Source of the DNA: Allobosea sp. OK403 | GTDB lineage: Bacteria; Pseudomonadota; Alphaproteobacteria; Rhizobiales; Beijerinckiaceae | Direction: 5' to 3' | Assembly (NCBI RefSeq): GCF_900113835.1 | Contig: NZ_FOQV01000016.1 | Location: 1 to 64,000 of the forward strand | DNA length: 64,000 nt | Notes under the pieces: generated by a model | Databases searched by the model: none | What the model was told of the DNA's origin: nothing | The model's input: the letters and a program-made list of their open reading frames with translations, nothing else | Translations under genes and position numbers: made by a program | Shown: piece after piece, positions 42,320-51,352 of the stretch | Layout of the letters: each line of letters starts with the position of its first letter | Numbering within the stretch: position 1 is the stretch's first letter

Positions 42320-43045
42320 ATGGCCCGCCATTACTGCCTCGACAATCCAGACACGCTCACGCTCGCTACCACGGTGACGGAAACAGCGCCCGGGCGTTTG
42401 CTCCTCGATGAGAGCCCATTCTACCCGGGCGGCGGCGGGCAATTGCCCGATCGCGGCCTCCTGCGCTGGACCGGCGGCGAGAGCCGCATCGTCGGCTTCG
42501 AAGCGCAGGGAGGCAAGCTCTGGCATCTCCTGGAAGAGCCTGTCGAACTGCCCCCGGGTCCGGTCGAGGCCGTCGTGGACCCGGTCTTCCGCCAACTCAT
42601 GCGCGAGCTCCACACCGGCCTCCATGTCGTCAACGCGCTGGTCTACCAGTCCTTCAACGGCGCCCTCGTCACCGGCGTCCAGATGAACGAGGACGGCAGC
42701 GCCCGGATCGATTTCGACCTGCCGGAGGCCGATAATGACCGGCTGCGCGCGTTGGAACCGGCGATCAACGATGTCATCAGGCAAAACCTGCCCGTCCGCG
42801 ATGCCTACGTCACCGAAAGCGCAGCCTTCGACGAACCGGGCCTGATCCGCTCGCGCTCGGTTGCGCCACCTCCGGCCCCTGACGGCACGATCCGCATCGT
42901 CGAGATCGTGGGGCTCGACCGCCAGGCCTGCGGCGGGACGCATCTCGCCGCGACCGGGGCGTCACGCCCGATCCGCATCCTCAAGATCGACAACAAGGGC
43001 CGCCACAACCGCCGCCTGCGCATCGGCCTCGATGGTGCGGCATGA
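42320..43045 (+). CDS. AlaX-like trans-editing protein (alanyl-tRNA deacylase)
   Basis: A 241-residue protein of the AlaXp type, a free editing domain that hydrolyses Ser- or Gly-tRNA(Ala). It has an N-terminal segment SPFYPGGGGQLPDRG, as in the AlaRS editing region, and zinc ligands in HTGLHV near residue 97 and CGGTHLAATG near residue 206. The length is that of the long AlaX class. The stop overlaps the start of the EamA gene (ATGA). In alphaproteobacteria AlaX is often paired with amino acid exporters and AraC regulators, as here. Confidence 0.9.
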   Translation: MARHYCLDNPDTLTLATTVTETAPGRLLLDESPFYPGGGGQLPDRGLLRWTGGESRIVGFEAQGGKLWHLLEEPVELPPGPVEAVVDPVFRQLMRELHTGLHVVNALVYQSFNGALVTGVQMNEDGSARIDFDLPEADNDRLRALEPAINDVIRQNLPVRDAYVTESAAFDEPGLIRSRSVAPPPAPDGTIRIVEIVGLDRQACGGTHLAATGASRPIRILKIDNKGRHNRRLRIGLDGAA

Positions 43046-44001
43046 CACATCCCGTCCCGGGACTTGCGGCTCGCCTCTGGGCGCGTCCCGCACTTCTGCT
43101 GTGGCTGCCGCCTTTGTTCTGGGCCGGCAACCTCGTACTCGGCCGGGCTCTCGGGCCAACCTTCCCGCCGGTCTCGCTCGCCGTCGGGCGCTGGCTCGTG
43201 GCGTTTGTCGTGCTCGCCCCTTTTGTGGCGCGGCGCGCCTATGAACAGCGGCAGCTCCTGCGCCAGCACGCTCTTCTCATCCTCGCCTGCGGAGCCTTCG
43301 GCGTCGCCGGCTACAACGCCCTGGGCTACCTTGCCCTCCAGACCGTGCCGGCGGCCAGCGTTGCTTTCCTGAACTCGACCTTGCCGCTGATGGTGCCGCT
43401 CGCCGCCTTTGCGCTCGGTGTCGAGCCCGTGCGACCCAAGACCCTGTTCGGTATCGCCCTCTCCTTCCTGGGCGTCACCTGGATTGTGTCGCGCGGCGAT
43501 CTTGGCAGCCTCGGACATCTTTCGCTCGGCGGCGGCGAGATTCTCGTCCTGATCGCGGTCGCGAACTACGCACTCTATTCGGTCCTGATCCGGCGCAAGC
43601 CAGCCGCACTGGACCCGCTCGTCTTCCTCGCCGCAACCATGGTGACGGGCCTGCTCGTGCTGATGCCGTTCTGGGTGACCGAACTCGCCCGCGGCGCGAC
43701 AATCCCGCTCGACGCAGGCTCGATTGCCGCCGTGCTTTATATCGGCGTCTTCGCCTCGCTCCTGGCCTTCGTACTGTGGAACCGCTGCGTCGCCATGCTG
43801 GGAGCGACCGTCACCGGCGCATCCTTCCACCTCGTCGCGCTGTTTACGGCAACGCTCGCCTTCCTGCTGCTGGGCGAGCCCGTCCGCTCGTTCCATCTCA
43901 TCGGGATCGCGCTGATCCTGGCAGGCTTTGCCGTCGCGACCGCCAGCCGGCAGGCGCCAGCCCCTCGGCTCAACCAGGCCGACAGCCCCTCCTCGCCTTG
44001 A
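43042..44001 (+). CDS. EamA/DMT family transporter
   Basis: A 319-residue membrane protein with ten predicted helices and two EamA repeats: LLLWLPPLFWAGNLVLGRAL at the start of the first, and ILVLIAVANYALYSVLIRRK at the start of the second. The QTVPAASVAFLNSTLPLMVPL segment is typical. EamA proteins export amino acids or metabolites. Coupling to the AlaX gene suggests export of an amino acid or analogue that would mischarge tRNA(Ala), which is inference. It ends near and converges with tonB. Confidence 0.9.
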   Translation: MTHPVPGLAARLWARPALLLWLPPLFWAGNLVLGRALGPTFPPVSLAVGRWLVAFVVLAPFVARRAYEQRQLLRQHALLILACGAFGVAGYNALGYLALQTVPAASVAFLNSTLPLMVPLAAFALGVEPVRPKTLFGIALSFLGVTWIVSRGDLGSLGHLSLGGGEILVLIAVANYALYSVLIRRKPAALDPLVFLAATMVTGLLVLMPFWVTELARGATIPLDAGSIAAVLYIGVFASLLAFVLWNRCVAMLGATVTGASFHLVALFTATLAFLLLGEPVRSFHLIGIALILAGFAVATASRQAPAPRLNQADSPSSP

Positions 44002-44032
44002 CCTTCAGGCGAGCCGAAACCGACTTGCGAGA

Positions 44033-44926
44033 TCAGCGCGAGAACCTGACCGGCACGGCCAGAGCGATCGTTCCGCCGCCGACGCCCTGCGGCGGCGCCG
44101 GCACCGGGCTCGCCCGCCGGACCATCGCCACGGCCTCCTCGTCGAGGATCGTATCGCCCGAGGAACCCGCCAGGCGCGCCGAGAGCACGCGCCCGCCGCG
44201 ATCGATGCTGAAGGCGACCTGCACCGTGCCGGGGCTCGCCCCGCCGGGGAAGCGCTTATAGCGGTTGAGATGGGCGATCAGCGTGCCGCGCCAGCTCGCC
44301 GGCGACACCGATGGCGCAGAGGCAGCCCCGGCCGAGGGCGCGGCCATGCTGGGCGCCGTCTGGGCCTGTGCGCTCGGCGGCGCGGACGTCTGGCGCATCT
44401 GCGGGCGGCCGGGCTCGACCGGCTTGTGCCGCTCGGCCATGCGCGGCTTCGGCGGAGGCGGCTTGCGCTGCACCACCGGGCGTGGCGGCGGCGGAGGCGG
44501 CGGCAGCACCACCGGTGCATCGGCGATCTGCGGCATCTCGGGCAGCTTGATCCCGGGCTCGGGCTGCATCACCGGCAGCGGAACCTCCGGCGTCGGCTCG
44601 ACCGGCGTCACCACCGGCTCAGGCTCGCGCGGCGTCTCCTCGGGCGGCTTTTCGACGACCCGCTCGGGCGCAGGCTCTGGCTGGGCCTCGACCATTTCGG
44701 GACCCGGCGCAACCTCCTGCGGCGGCGTTTCGGGCGCGACAGCGATCGGTGCGAGCTCGATCATCACGGCCGCTGGCGGCTCACCCATCGCAGCCTCGGC
44801 CTGCTGCCAGTTCAGGATCATCCAACCGGCCCCGGCATGGGCGCTGGCGACGACGAGCGCCGCCACGCTCCAGCGCAGGGCACCCGGCCAGAAGCGCGAG
44901 ACACTCACATCACGCCCCATGCTCAT
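44033..44926 (-). CDS. tonB: TonB-like energy transducer
   Basis: About 297 residues: one N-terminal membrane helix (WSVAALVVASAHAGAGWMIL), a long periplasmic Pro/Glu then Pro/Lys spacer (about 60-195), and a C-terminal TonB domain with WRGTLIAHLNRYKRFPGGA, GTVQVAFSIDRGGRVLSARL and LDEEAVAMVRRASP. It couples the proton gradient, through ExbB/ExbD that are not in this window, to outer-membrane receptors for iron or cobalamin. Two close ATGs at 44926 and 44920 are possible starts. A possible Irr-type box lies about 350 bases upstream. Confidence 0.92.
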   Translation of the reverse strand: MSMGRDVSVSRFWPGALRWSVAALVVASAHAGAGWMILNWQQAEAAMGEPPAAVMIELAPIAVAPETPPQEVAPGPEMVEAQPEPAPERVVEKPPEETPREPEPVVTPVEPTPEVPLPVMQPEPGIKLPEMPQIADAPVVLPPPPPPPRPVVQRKPPPPKPRMAERHKPVEPGRPQMRQTSAPPSAQAQTAPSMAAPSAGAASAPSVSPASWRGTLIAHLNRYKRFPGGASPGTVQVAFSIDRGGRVLSARLAGSSGDTILDEEAVAMVRRASPVPAPPQGVGGGTIALAVPVRFSR

Positions 44927-45717
44927 GGCTGCCGCATCGGCGCTGCGCCGCAATCGAGATCGCAACGCACCTGCTCGCAAAGGCTGGCCTTGCCCAGCCG
45001 GTTCATTTCCAGGCCGATGACACGCTTCCTACGATCCATCGCGGAGTCTGGTCCCAATCGTCAGCCCCTCTTGGGTCCTTACGGTCCCGTTGCGGCTCAA
45101 ATCCGACATGGCCAAGCGGGGCGCATATCCAAGAAACGGCTGGCTCACCCCAAAAATCGGGCTGGCTACGAAGCCTCGGACATCGCCGAACCTCACGCAT
45201 TCTGCGTGGTCCCGGCAACCCGGCGGCACTGCGACGTGCCATACCAAATCGAAATTTCTTCTGCAACAACAGTAGTTTATATCAGTTCTAGACAAGCCTG
45301 GAATTCCGAATCCGGATACTGCGCAGGCCCGCACGCAACGCGGCCCAGCGCCCGCCCACGACTGGGGACGGACAGGCAGCGCATGGAGCGCTTCGGAAGG
45401 CGCGTAGCGCCATCCCTGCAAAATAAGCTTGCGCCCAATGCTGCAACGCATGACTAAACGCGACGCTGCAACCGTGATGAGGTAGCGCAACGCAGGATTG
45501 ATATTATACCTGCATAAATGAATCGCGGGCTTTCCAAACACGCTCGAAATCTTCGAAAAGTGAAGATGTCTTCTCTATATAACCAATTTCCGACTACTGA
45601 TCTGACAAATCGGCAGCACTGGCTGCGGCAGCGTCGTTGCGGCCCGTGCGTAGCCTGCGGTCTGGATCAGCTTCTCACCGGATCGCATGACGGTCGGCCA
45701 AGCAAAACATCACGAGC
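44927..45717. other. Long intergenic region upstream of tonB and the Crp/Fnr gene
   Basis: About 790 bases without a supported gene. Open frames here are Arg/Cys-rich and lack ribosome sites. It carries the Irr-like motif at 45276-45292 and an A/T-rich part at 45495-45590, probable promoter sequence for the Crp/Fnr gene. A degraded gene cannot be excluded. Confidence 0.45.
45276..45292. promoter_or_regulatory. Possible degenerate Irr (iron control) box
   Basis: TTTATATCAGTTCTAGA resembles the rhizobial iron control element TTTAGAA-N3-TTCTAAA, matching best in the right half (TTCTAGA). It lies upstream of tonB, a typical iron-regulated gene. Confidence 0.25.
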
Positions 45718-46395
45718 ATGATGATGCCTGACATCGCCATATCGGCGCTGAGGACATTCGCCCTGTTCTCCGACGCACAGGAAAGCACGCTGCGCGAGCT
45801 CGCGCCAAGCTGCATCTTCCAGTCCTTCTCGGCCGGCATCGAGATCAACAGGGTCGGCCAGATTCCGCGCTACATCTACTGCCTGCGCTCCGGCTCCACC
45901 GAAGCCTGGGCCCGGTTGAACGATGCCGAAACTATCCTCGCCACGACAACGGCGCCGATGGTATTCGAGGTGGCCGCAACCATCCGAGATCAACCCGCTG
46001 CGTTGTCAATCGTCACGCGCGAGACTTGCGAAGCGATCGCCATCGAAAAGACGGCTTTCCTGAAGGCGGTGCGCGACGATCAGGCCGTCTGCAACGCCGC
46101 GCTGGTTCATGTTTCAGGGACCTATCTGGCGATGACGCACCGGCTTCTCGACCAGAAGCTGCGGACGGCGGAACAGCGGCTCTCGCAATGGATTCTGGCC
46201 GAGATGGATCCGAGCGGTCGCTCCGCGACCGTCGAGATCGTCTTCTCGAAACGCGCACTGGCCTATGAACTCGGCATGTCGCCGGCCAATCTGTCGCGGC
46301 TGTTCAATGTCCTGCGCGAGCACGGCATCGCGATCGATGGCAAGACCATGACCATCACCGACCTCAAAAAGCTCGAGGCATTGGCTCAAGGCTGA
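45718..46395 (+). CDS. Crp/Fnr family transcriptional regulator
   Basis: About 225 residues; three consecutive ATGs at 45718-45726 leave the start uncertain by two residues. An N-terminal cNMP-binding-like barrel (residues about 10-120) is followed by the dimer helix and a C-terminal winged helix with FSKRALAYELGMSPANLSRLFNVLREHG, the Crp-type recognition helix. The FNR-type cysteine set is absent, so it is not an oxygen-sensing FNR. The barrel lacks a clear cAMP phosphate-binding arginine motif, and the ligand is unknown. It converges on glpK nine bases away. Confidence 0.88.
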   Translation: MMMPDIAISALRTFALFSDAQESTLRELAPSCIFQSFSAGIEINRVGQIPRYIYCLRSGSTEAWARLNDAETILATTTAPMVFEVAATIRDQPAALSIVTRETCEAIAIEKTAFLKAVRDDQAVCNAALVHVSGTYLAMTHRLLDQKLRTAEQRLSQWILAEMDPSGRSATVEIVFSKRALAYELGMSPANLSRLFNVLREHGIAIDGKTMTITDLKKLEALAQG

Positions 46396-46404
46396 GAACG
46401 GAGC

Positions 46405-47907
46405 TCACGCTCCGCTCAAGGTCCGGCGCACGCTGTCGCGCCAGCCTGCGACCTTGCGCTCCCGCTCGCTCCCGGCCATCGCCGGCGAAAAGCGCCGGTC
46501 GAGCCGCCAGAGATCGGCGAAACGATCGGGCTCCGGCAACAGCCCCGCATCCAGCCCGGCGAGATAGGCCGCGCCCAGCGCTGTGGTCTCGAGCACCAAG
46601 GGGCGATCGACGGCGAGGTCGAGAATGTCGGCCAGCCGCTGCATCGTCCAGTCCGAAGCGACCATGCCGCCATCGACCCGCAATACCGACTGGCCCTGCC
46701 CCGCTGCCGGCCAATCAGCCCGCATCGCCTCGATCAGGTCGAGCGTCTGGTAGCAGACGCTTTCGAGCGCAGCCCGGGCGAATTCGCGCGGACCGCTGTT
46801 GCGCGTCAGTCCGAACATCGCGCCCCGCGCCTGCGCGTCCCAATGCGGCGCGCCAAGGCCGACGAAGGCCGGCACCAGATAGACCTCCTGCGCCGGATCG
46901 GCCGCTTGCGCCAAGGGCCCGGTCTCGCTCGCCTTTTCGATGATGCCGAGCCCGTCGCGCAGCCATTGCACCGCTGCTCCCGCGATGAAGATCGAGCCCT
47001 CCAGCGCATAGGTTCGTTCGCCGCCGAACTGGTAGGCGATGGTGCTGAGCAGCCGGTGCTTCGAGGCGACCGGCGCAGCCCCCGTATTGAGCAAGGCGAA
47101 GCAGCCCGTGCCATAGGTAGACTTCACCATACCGGGCGAGAAGCAGGCCTGCCCGATCGTCGCCGCCTGCTGGTCCCCGGCGATGCCGCGCACCGGGATC
47201 GGCTTGCCGAAATGCTCCGGCGCGCTCTCGCCAAACAGCGCGGCGCAATCCTTGACCTCTGGCAGAAGTGCGGCCGGAACCCTAAACAGAGCCAGCAGCT
47301 CCGCATCCCAGACGCCGCGCCCGATGTCGAACAGCATGGTGCGCGCCGCATTGGTCGCGTCGGTCGCATGCACCGCGCCGCCGGTCAGCCGCCAGAGCAG
47401 GAACGAATCGACCGTCCCGAAGGCGAGTTCGCCGGCCTCCGCCCGGCGCCGGGCGCCTGGCACATTGTCGAGCAGCCAGGCGATCTTGGTCGCGGAGAAA
47501 TAGGGGTCGATCCGCAAGCCCGTTCGCCCGGCGACGAGTGCCTCATGCCCTGCCTCGACCAGCTTCGCGCAAGCTTCCGCCGTGCGCCGGTCTTGCCAGA
47601 CGATGGCGCGGTGGATCGCGCGGCCCGTGCTGCGGTCCCAGATCAGCGTGGTCTCGCGCTGATTGGTGATTCCGATCGCCGCGACGTCGCCCGCGCTGAG
47701 GTTAGCCTTCGCGATCGCTGCGCGGCAGGTCGCCAGCACACTCTCCCATAGGTCTTCAGGCTCGTGCTCGACCCAACCCGAGGCAGGGAAATGCTGCGTG
47801 AATTCCTGCTGGGCGCTGGCGACGGCGCGCAATCCCTCATCGAACAAAATCGCGCGCGAGGAGGTCGTTCCCTGGTCGATCGCGAGGATATGGCGTGCTG
47901 CGCCCAT
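46405..47907 (-). CDS. glpK: Glycerol kinase
   Basis: A 500-residue FGGY-family kinase that phosphorylates glycerol with ATP to sn-glycerol 3-phosphate. It begins HILAIDQGTTSSRAILFD (phosphate 1 loop). It contains GITNQRETTLIWDRSTG, WQDRRTAEAC, GIAGDQQAATIGQACF, KSTYGTGCFALLNTG and the C-terminal LRVDGGMVASDWTMQRLADI. All are GlpK signatures. ATG 47907 gives the family length. It is transcribed alone, divergent from ppx; no glpD, glpF or glpR is visible in the window. Confidence 0.97.
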   Translation of the reverse strand: MGAARHILAIDQGTTSSRAILFDEGLRAVASAQQEFTQHFPASGWVEHEPEDLWESVLATCRAAIAKANLSAGDVAAIGITNQRETTLIWDRSTGRAIHRAIVWQDRRTAEACAKLVEAGHEALVAGRTGLRIDPYFSATKIAWLLDNVPGARRRAEAGELAFGTVDSFLLWRLTGGAVHATDATNAARTMLFDIGRGVWDAELLALFRVPAALLPEVKDCAALFGESAPEHFGKPIPVRGIAGDQQAATIGQACFSPGMVKSTYGTGCFALLNTGAAPVASKHRLLSTIAYQFGGERTYALEGSIFIAGAAVQWLRDGLGIIEKASETGPLAQAADPAQEVYLVPAFVGLGAPHWDAQARGAMFGLTRNSGPREFARAALESVCYQTLDLIEAMRADWPAAGQGQSVLRVDGGMVASDWTMQRLADILDLAVDRPLVLETTALGAAYLAGLDAGLLPEPDRFADLWRLDRRFSPAMAGSERERKVAGWRDSVRRTLSGA

Positions 47908-48194
47908 GAGGCTTCCGTCCCTGCCCAATTGACGATCGACTTGCTGCGACCTGCCCGCAGACTGGCCGAAACCGGGAGCGCGCGGCAAGAGCATGATAGC
48001 CAGCATGATGGCCGGCGTTGGCCGCGGCGAAAGGTTCCGCTTGGCACTGCCATCGTGCTGTTGTTACGCTCGCTTCCGAAGCAAGCGGCCGGGCGTGTTG
48101 TCCGGCTCCCGCCGCAGTGCGAAAGCGCCTGCAGGCGGCCAGGGGATTGGAAGCGGTGGCGGTGGAGGACCGGCAGGAGCAAGGCGTCGCGACC

Positions 48195-49280
48195 ATGGCG
48201 CCGGTGCAGGCCCATAGCGTCGATTCGCTCATGATCGGCGCAATACCCCATGGCGCGGTCACGCCCTTGCCCGTGCGCGTTTATGCGCAGCGCCCGCCCC
48301 CCGCCACCTATGCCGCGCTCGACCTCGGCACCAATAACTGCCGCCTGTTGATCGCCAGGCCCGCGCAGCACGGTTTTCGCGTCGTCGACGCCTTTTCGCG
48401 CATCGTCCGGCTCGGCGAGGGCCTGGCCGCCAGCGGCAAGCTTGGCGAGGCGGCGATGGCTCGCGCCGTCGAGGCGTTGAAGGTCTGCCAGACCAAGATG
48501 ACGAATCGCGGCGTCACCCGCGCCCGCTTGGTGACGACGGAAGCCTGCCGCGCCGCAACCAACGGGCTCGAATTCGTCCGCCGTGTCGCTGACGAAGCCG
48601 AGCTCGAACTCGAGATCGTCGACCAGCGCACCGAGGCCTCGCTCGCCGTCTCGGGCTGCGCCGCGCTCGCCGATCCGGCCGCCGAAGGCGTCATCGTCTT
48701 CGATATCGGCGGCGGTTCCACCGAGATCGTCTGGATGGGCGGGCGCAACGAGGCGCGTGATCCAGCCGCGCGCATCCGCGAATGGGCTTCGCTGCCGATC
48801 GGCGTCGTCACAGTTGCCGAGCGCTATGGCGGTGTCGATGTCGATCGCGCCCTCTTCGAGCGCATGGTCGAGGATTGCACGCAGGCGCTCGAGCCCTTCG
48901 CGAAGAAGGCCTCGGCAGTGCGCTGCGCCAAGAGCTTCCACCTGCTCGGCACCTCGGGCACCGTGACCACCGTCGCCGGCATCCATCTCGGCTTAGCCCG
49001 CTATGATCGCCGCGTCGTCGATGGTTTATGGATGCGGCAGGAAGATATCCTGACGGTCATCGACCAATTGGTCGAGATGGACTATGCCGCTCGGGCGGCG
49101 AATGCCTGCATCGGCCGTGAGCGCGCCGATCTGGTGCTCGCGGGCTGCGCCATCTTCGAGGCGATCCGCCGGGCCTTTCCGAGTGACCGCGTCCGCATCG
49201 CCGATCGCGGCCTGCGCGAGGGCATCCTGCTCAGGATGATGCACGAGGATCGCGCCTGGTGGCGGCGCAGGCAGGCATGA
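48195..49280 (+). CDS. ppx: Ppx/GppA family phosphatase (exopolyphosphatase)
   Basis: About 361 residues of the Ppx/GppA type in the ASKHA fold: YAALDLGTNNCRLLIARP near residue 40, RLGEGLAASGKL, VTTEACRAATNG, VIVFDIGGGSTEIVWM near residue 170 and LLGTSGTVTTVAGI. It hydrolyses polyphosphate or pppGpp. The start is uncertain: ATG 48195 is chosen, but the frame is open upstream, and the AGGAG at about 48175 is far. It lies just before rlmE, a gene pairing common in Hyphomicrobiales. The short length, without the C-terminal HD-like domain, fits this alphaproteobacterial form. Confidence 0.9.
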   Translation: MAPVQAHSVDSLMIGAIPHGAVTPLPVRVYAQRPPPATYAALDLGTNNCRLLIARPAQHGFRVVDAFSRIVRLGEGLAASGKLGEAAMARAVEALKVCQTKMTNRGVTRARLVTTEACRAATNGLEFVRRVADEAELELEIVDQRTEASLAVSGCAALADPAAEGVIVFDIGGGSTEIVWMGGRNEARDPAARIREWASLPIGVVTVAERYGGVDVDRALFERMVEDCTQALEPFAKKASAVRCAKSFHLLGTSGTVTTVAGIHLGLARYDRRVVDGLWMRQEDILTVIDQLVEMDYAARAANACIGRERADLVLAGCAIFEAIRRAFPSDRVRIADRGLREGILLRMMHEDRAWWRRRQA

Positions 49281-49338
49281 CGCCGGCACGACGATGAAAG
49301 CTGGCTGAGCGCCAGCAAAAGGATATGGGCGAACAGCC

Positions 49339-50073
49339 ATGAGTGTCGGCAAACTGGGCGGCAAATCGAATGTCGCCGGAGCCCGCGACCTGCGGGTCAA
49401 GGTCAAGAAGGCGGGGAAGCTCAAGCATTCCTCACAGCTCTGGCTCGAGCGCCAGCTCAACGACCCCTATGTCAAGCGGGCCCGCGAACTCGGCCATCGC
49501 TCGCGCGCCGCCTTCAAGATCGAGGAGATGGACGACCGCTACAAGTTCCTCAAGACGGGACAGAAGCTGATCGATCTCGGCTGCGCGCCCGGCGGCTGGT
49601 GCCAGATCGCAGCCAAGCGCATCGGCCTCGAACAGGGCAAAGGCCGCATCGTCGGCATCGATCTGCTCCATGTCGATCCGATCCCCGGCGTCGATCTGAT
49701 CGAGATGGACTTCATGGCAGAGGAGGCCCCAGCCCTCCTGACCGAACGGCTTGGCGGGCGCGCCGACGGCGTGATGTCCGACATGGCGGCCAACACAACC
49801 GGGCACAAGAAGACCGACCATCTCAAGATCATCGCGCTGGCCGAGGCCGCGCTCGAATTCGCCAACGGCATCCTGGCGCCGGGCGGCTTCTTCCTGGCGA
49901 AACTCTTCCAGGGCGGCGACAGCGCCGAATTGCTCAAGCAGCTCAAGCGCGATTTCACATTGGTGCGCAACGTCAAGCCAGCGGCGAGCCGTCCGGATTC
50001 CTCGGAGCTTTACGTGCTGGCGACGGGATTTCGGCGCAAGCCTGAACCCAGCGACGCAGCGCCGACCGGCTGA
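49339..50073 (+). CDS. rlmE: 23S rRNA 2'-O-methyltransferase RlmE (FtsJ)
   Basis: A 244-residue enzyme that methylates the 2'-O of U2552 in the A-loop of 23S rRNA. It has motif I LIDLGCAPGGWCQIAAKR and the catalytic K-D-K-E set: Lys in RSRAAFKIEE, Asp in VMSDMAANTTGHKKTDH, Lys in FFLAKLFQGG and Glu in SSELYVLATGF. The N-terminal extension of about 30 basic residues is typical of alphaproteobacterial RlmE. It follows ppx by 58 bases and is closely followed by the kinase-like gene. Confidence 0.96.
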   Translation: MSVGKLGGKSNVAGARDLRVKVKKAGKLKHSSQLWLERQLNDPYVKRARELGHRSRAAFKIEEMDDRYKFLKTGQKLIDLGCAPGGWCQIAAKRIGLEQGKGRIVGIDLLHVDPIPGVDLIEMDFMAEEAPALLTERLGGRADGVMSDMAANTTGHKKTDHLKIIALAEAALEFANGILAPGGFFLAKLFQGGDSAELLKQLKRDFTLVRNVKPAASRPDSSELYVLATGFRRKPEPSDAAPTG

Positions 50074-50074
50074 G

Positions 50075-51034
50075 ATGACGGGCCTTCCGTTGCCGGAGAC
50101 CGGGCAGGCTTTCGCGGCCTGGCGCACGGACACGGCACGCTGGTTGCCGGCAGCGCTCGACATCGCGCGCAGCCATGGCTTGCCTGCGGATAATCCTCAT
50201 ATCTTCGCCACGGGCACCAATCTCGTCCTGGGTCTCGGCCCGGACCTGGTCCTGAAGATCTTTCCCCCGGCCCTCAGGGGCCAGTTTATCTCCGAGCGCG
50301 TTACACTGAAGCAATTGCACAGACAGCTCGATATCCCCACGCCCGAGATCATCCTCGAAGGCGAGCGGGATCAGTGGCCTTATCTCGCAATGACCCGCCT
50401 CAGCGGCATGCTCGGCTCGGAAATCTGGCCAGTTTTGTCCGAAAGCTGGAAGGAGATCGTTCTCCGCCAGATCGGGGAGACGATCGCTCAGGTGCAGCGC
50501 GCGCCGATCGGCGAGCTCGCGCTGATCGAACCCGGCTGGGCCGAGTTCATGTCACGGCAGATCGCGGGCTGCCGGGAGCGCCAGATCCGCTTGGGATTAC
50601 CGGAAAAATACTGGGACGAGCTCGATGCACTGATAGCCGCTGCCCCGGCCCTGATCCCGATGGACGCAGCACCCGTCATCCTGACCGGCGAATATATCCC
50701 CGAGAATTTCCTGCTTGAGCCCGACGGTGATGGCTGGCGGCTCGCCGGCCTCTTCGATTTCGGAGACGTCCTCGCCGGCTGGGGCGAATATGATCTTCTG
50801 GGCCCCAGCGCCTTCATGACCGAGGGACGGCCAGGCCGCGTGCGCAACCTGCTGCAGGGTTTCGGCTATTCGCCCGCCAAGATCGATCCGGGCCTGACAC
50901 GGCGATTATTGACGCTGACCTTCCTGCATCGCGCCAGCGATCCCATGAGCAAGATCGCCATTCCGGGCTGGCACAAAAAGGCGGCGACGCTGGCCGAGCT
51001 TGAACGCATGCTGTGGCCGCTCGACGCCATCTAA
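50075..51034 (+). CDS. APH-like phosphotransferase with altered catalytic loop
   Basis: A 319-residue protein of the aminoglycoside phosphotransferase/choline kinase fold. It has LVLKIFPP (nucleotide-binding Lys), LAMTRLSGMLG, and near residue 212 the catalytic loop ILTGEYIPENFLLEP, followed by LAGLFDFGDVLAGWGEYDL with the metal-binding DFG-like Asp. The usual loop is HGD-x4-N. Here the His is Thr and the catalytic Asp is Glu (TGEYIPEN), so activity or substrate may be unusual. It starts one base after the rlmE stop (TGA G ATG), so it is probably co-transcribed. The substrate is unknown. Confidence 0.82.
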   Translation: MTGLPLPETGQAFAAWRTDTARWLPAALDIARSHGLPADNPHIFATGTNLVLGLGPDLVLKIFPPALRGQFISERVTLKQLHRQLDIPTPEIILEGERDQWPYLAMTRLSGMLGSEIWPVLSESWKEIVLRQIGETIAQVQRAPIGELALIEPGWAEFMSRQIAGCRERQIRLGLPEKYWDELDALIAAAPALIPMDAAPVILTGEYIPENFLLEPDGDGWRLAGLFDFGDVLAGWGEYDLLGPSAFMTEGRPGRVRNLLQGFGYSPAKIDPGLTRRLLTLTFLHRASDPMSKIAIPGWHKKAATLAELERMLWPLDAI

Positions 51035-51037
51035 CAG

Positions 51038-51352
51038 CTAGGCGGCGCGCGGCGTGATCGCAGCCAGCGTCGCCCCGATCGCGCGCTTCGCCTCCATCAG
51101 ATCGTAGTCGATCTGCAGCCCGAGGAAGAACCCGTCCGACATGCCGAAATAGCGCGCAAGCCGGAGATCGGTGTCGGCCGTCACCGCGCGCTTGCCCAGC
51201 ACGATCTCGTTGATCCGCCTGGGCGACACGCCAATCGCATGCGCCAGGGCCGTCTGGCTGAGGCCCATTGGTCTGATGAACTCGTCCAGGAGGATGCTCC
51301 CGGCATGCGGGTTCGGCAGCAGGTCTTCAGTGGTAATCGACGATTTCGACAT
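51038..51352 (-). CDS. higA: HigA family antitoxin
   Basis: A 104-residue helix-turn-helix protein of the XRE/HigA class. It has the family start LLPNPHAGSILLDEFIRPMG and the HTH LSQTALAHAIGVSPRRINEIVLGKR, then ITADTDLRLARYFG-like sequence. It overlaps the 3' end of the toxin gene by 26 bases, the usual toxin-first order. It neutralises HigB and represses the pair, probably through the palindrome at 51621-51636. The stop lies three bases from the convergent kinase-like gene. Confidence 0.93.
   Translation of the reverse strand: MSKSSITTEDLLPNPHAGSILLDEFIRPMGLSQTALAHAIGVSPRRINEIVLGKRAVTADTDLRLARYFGMSDGFFLGLQIDYDLMEAKRAIGATLAAITPRAA

Noticed and set aside
44990..45120. Region with GGCTCAAATCC-like sequence considered as a tRNA
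   Set aside because: No acceptor or anticodon stem can be formed around it.
45029..45541. Minus-strand open frame of 170 codons upstream of tonB
   Set aside because: High Arg/Cys content, no ribosome site and no recognisable domain; probably chance or a decayed remnant.
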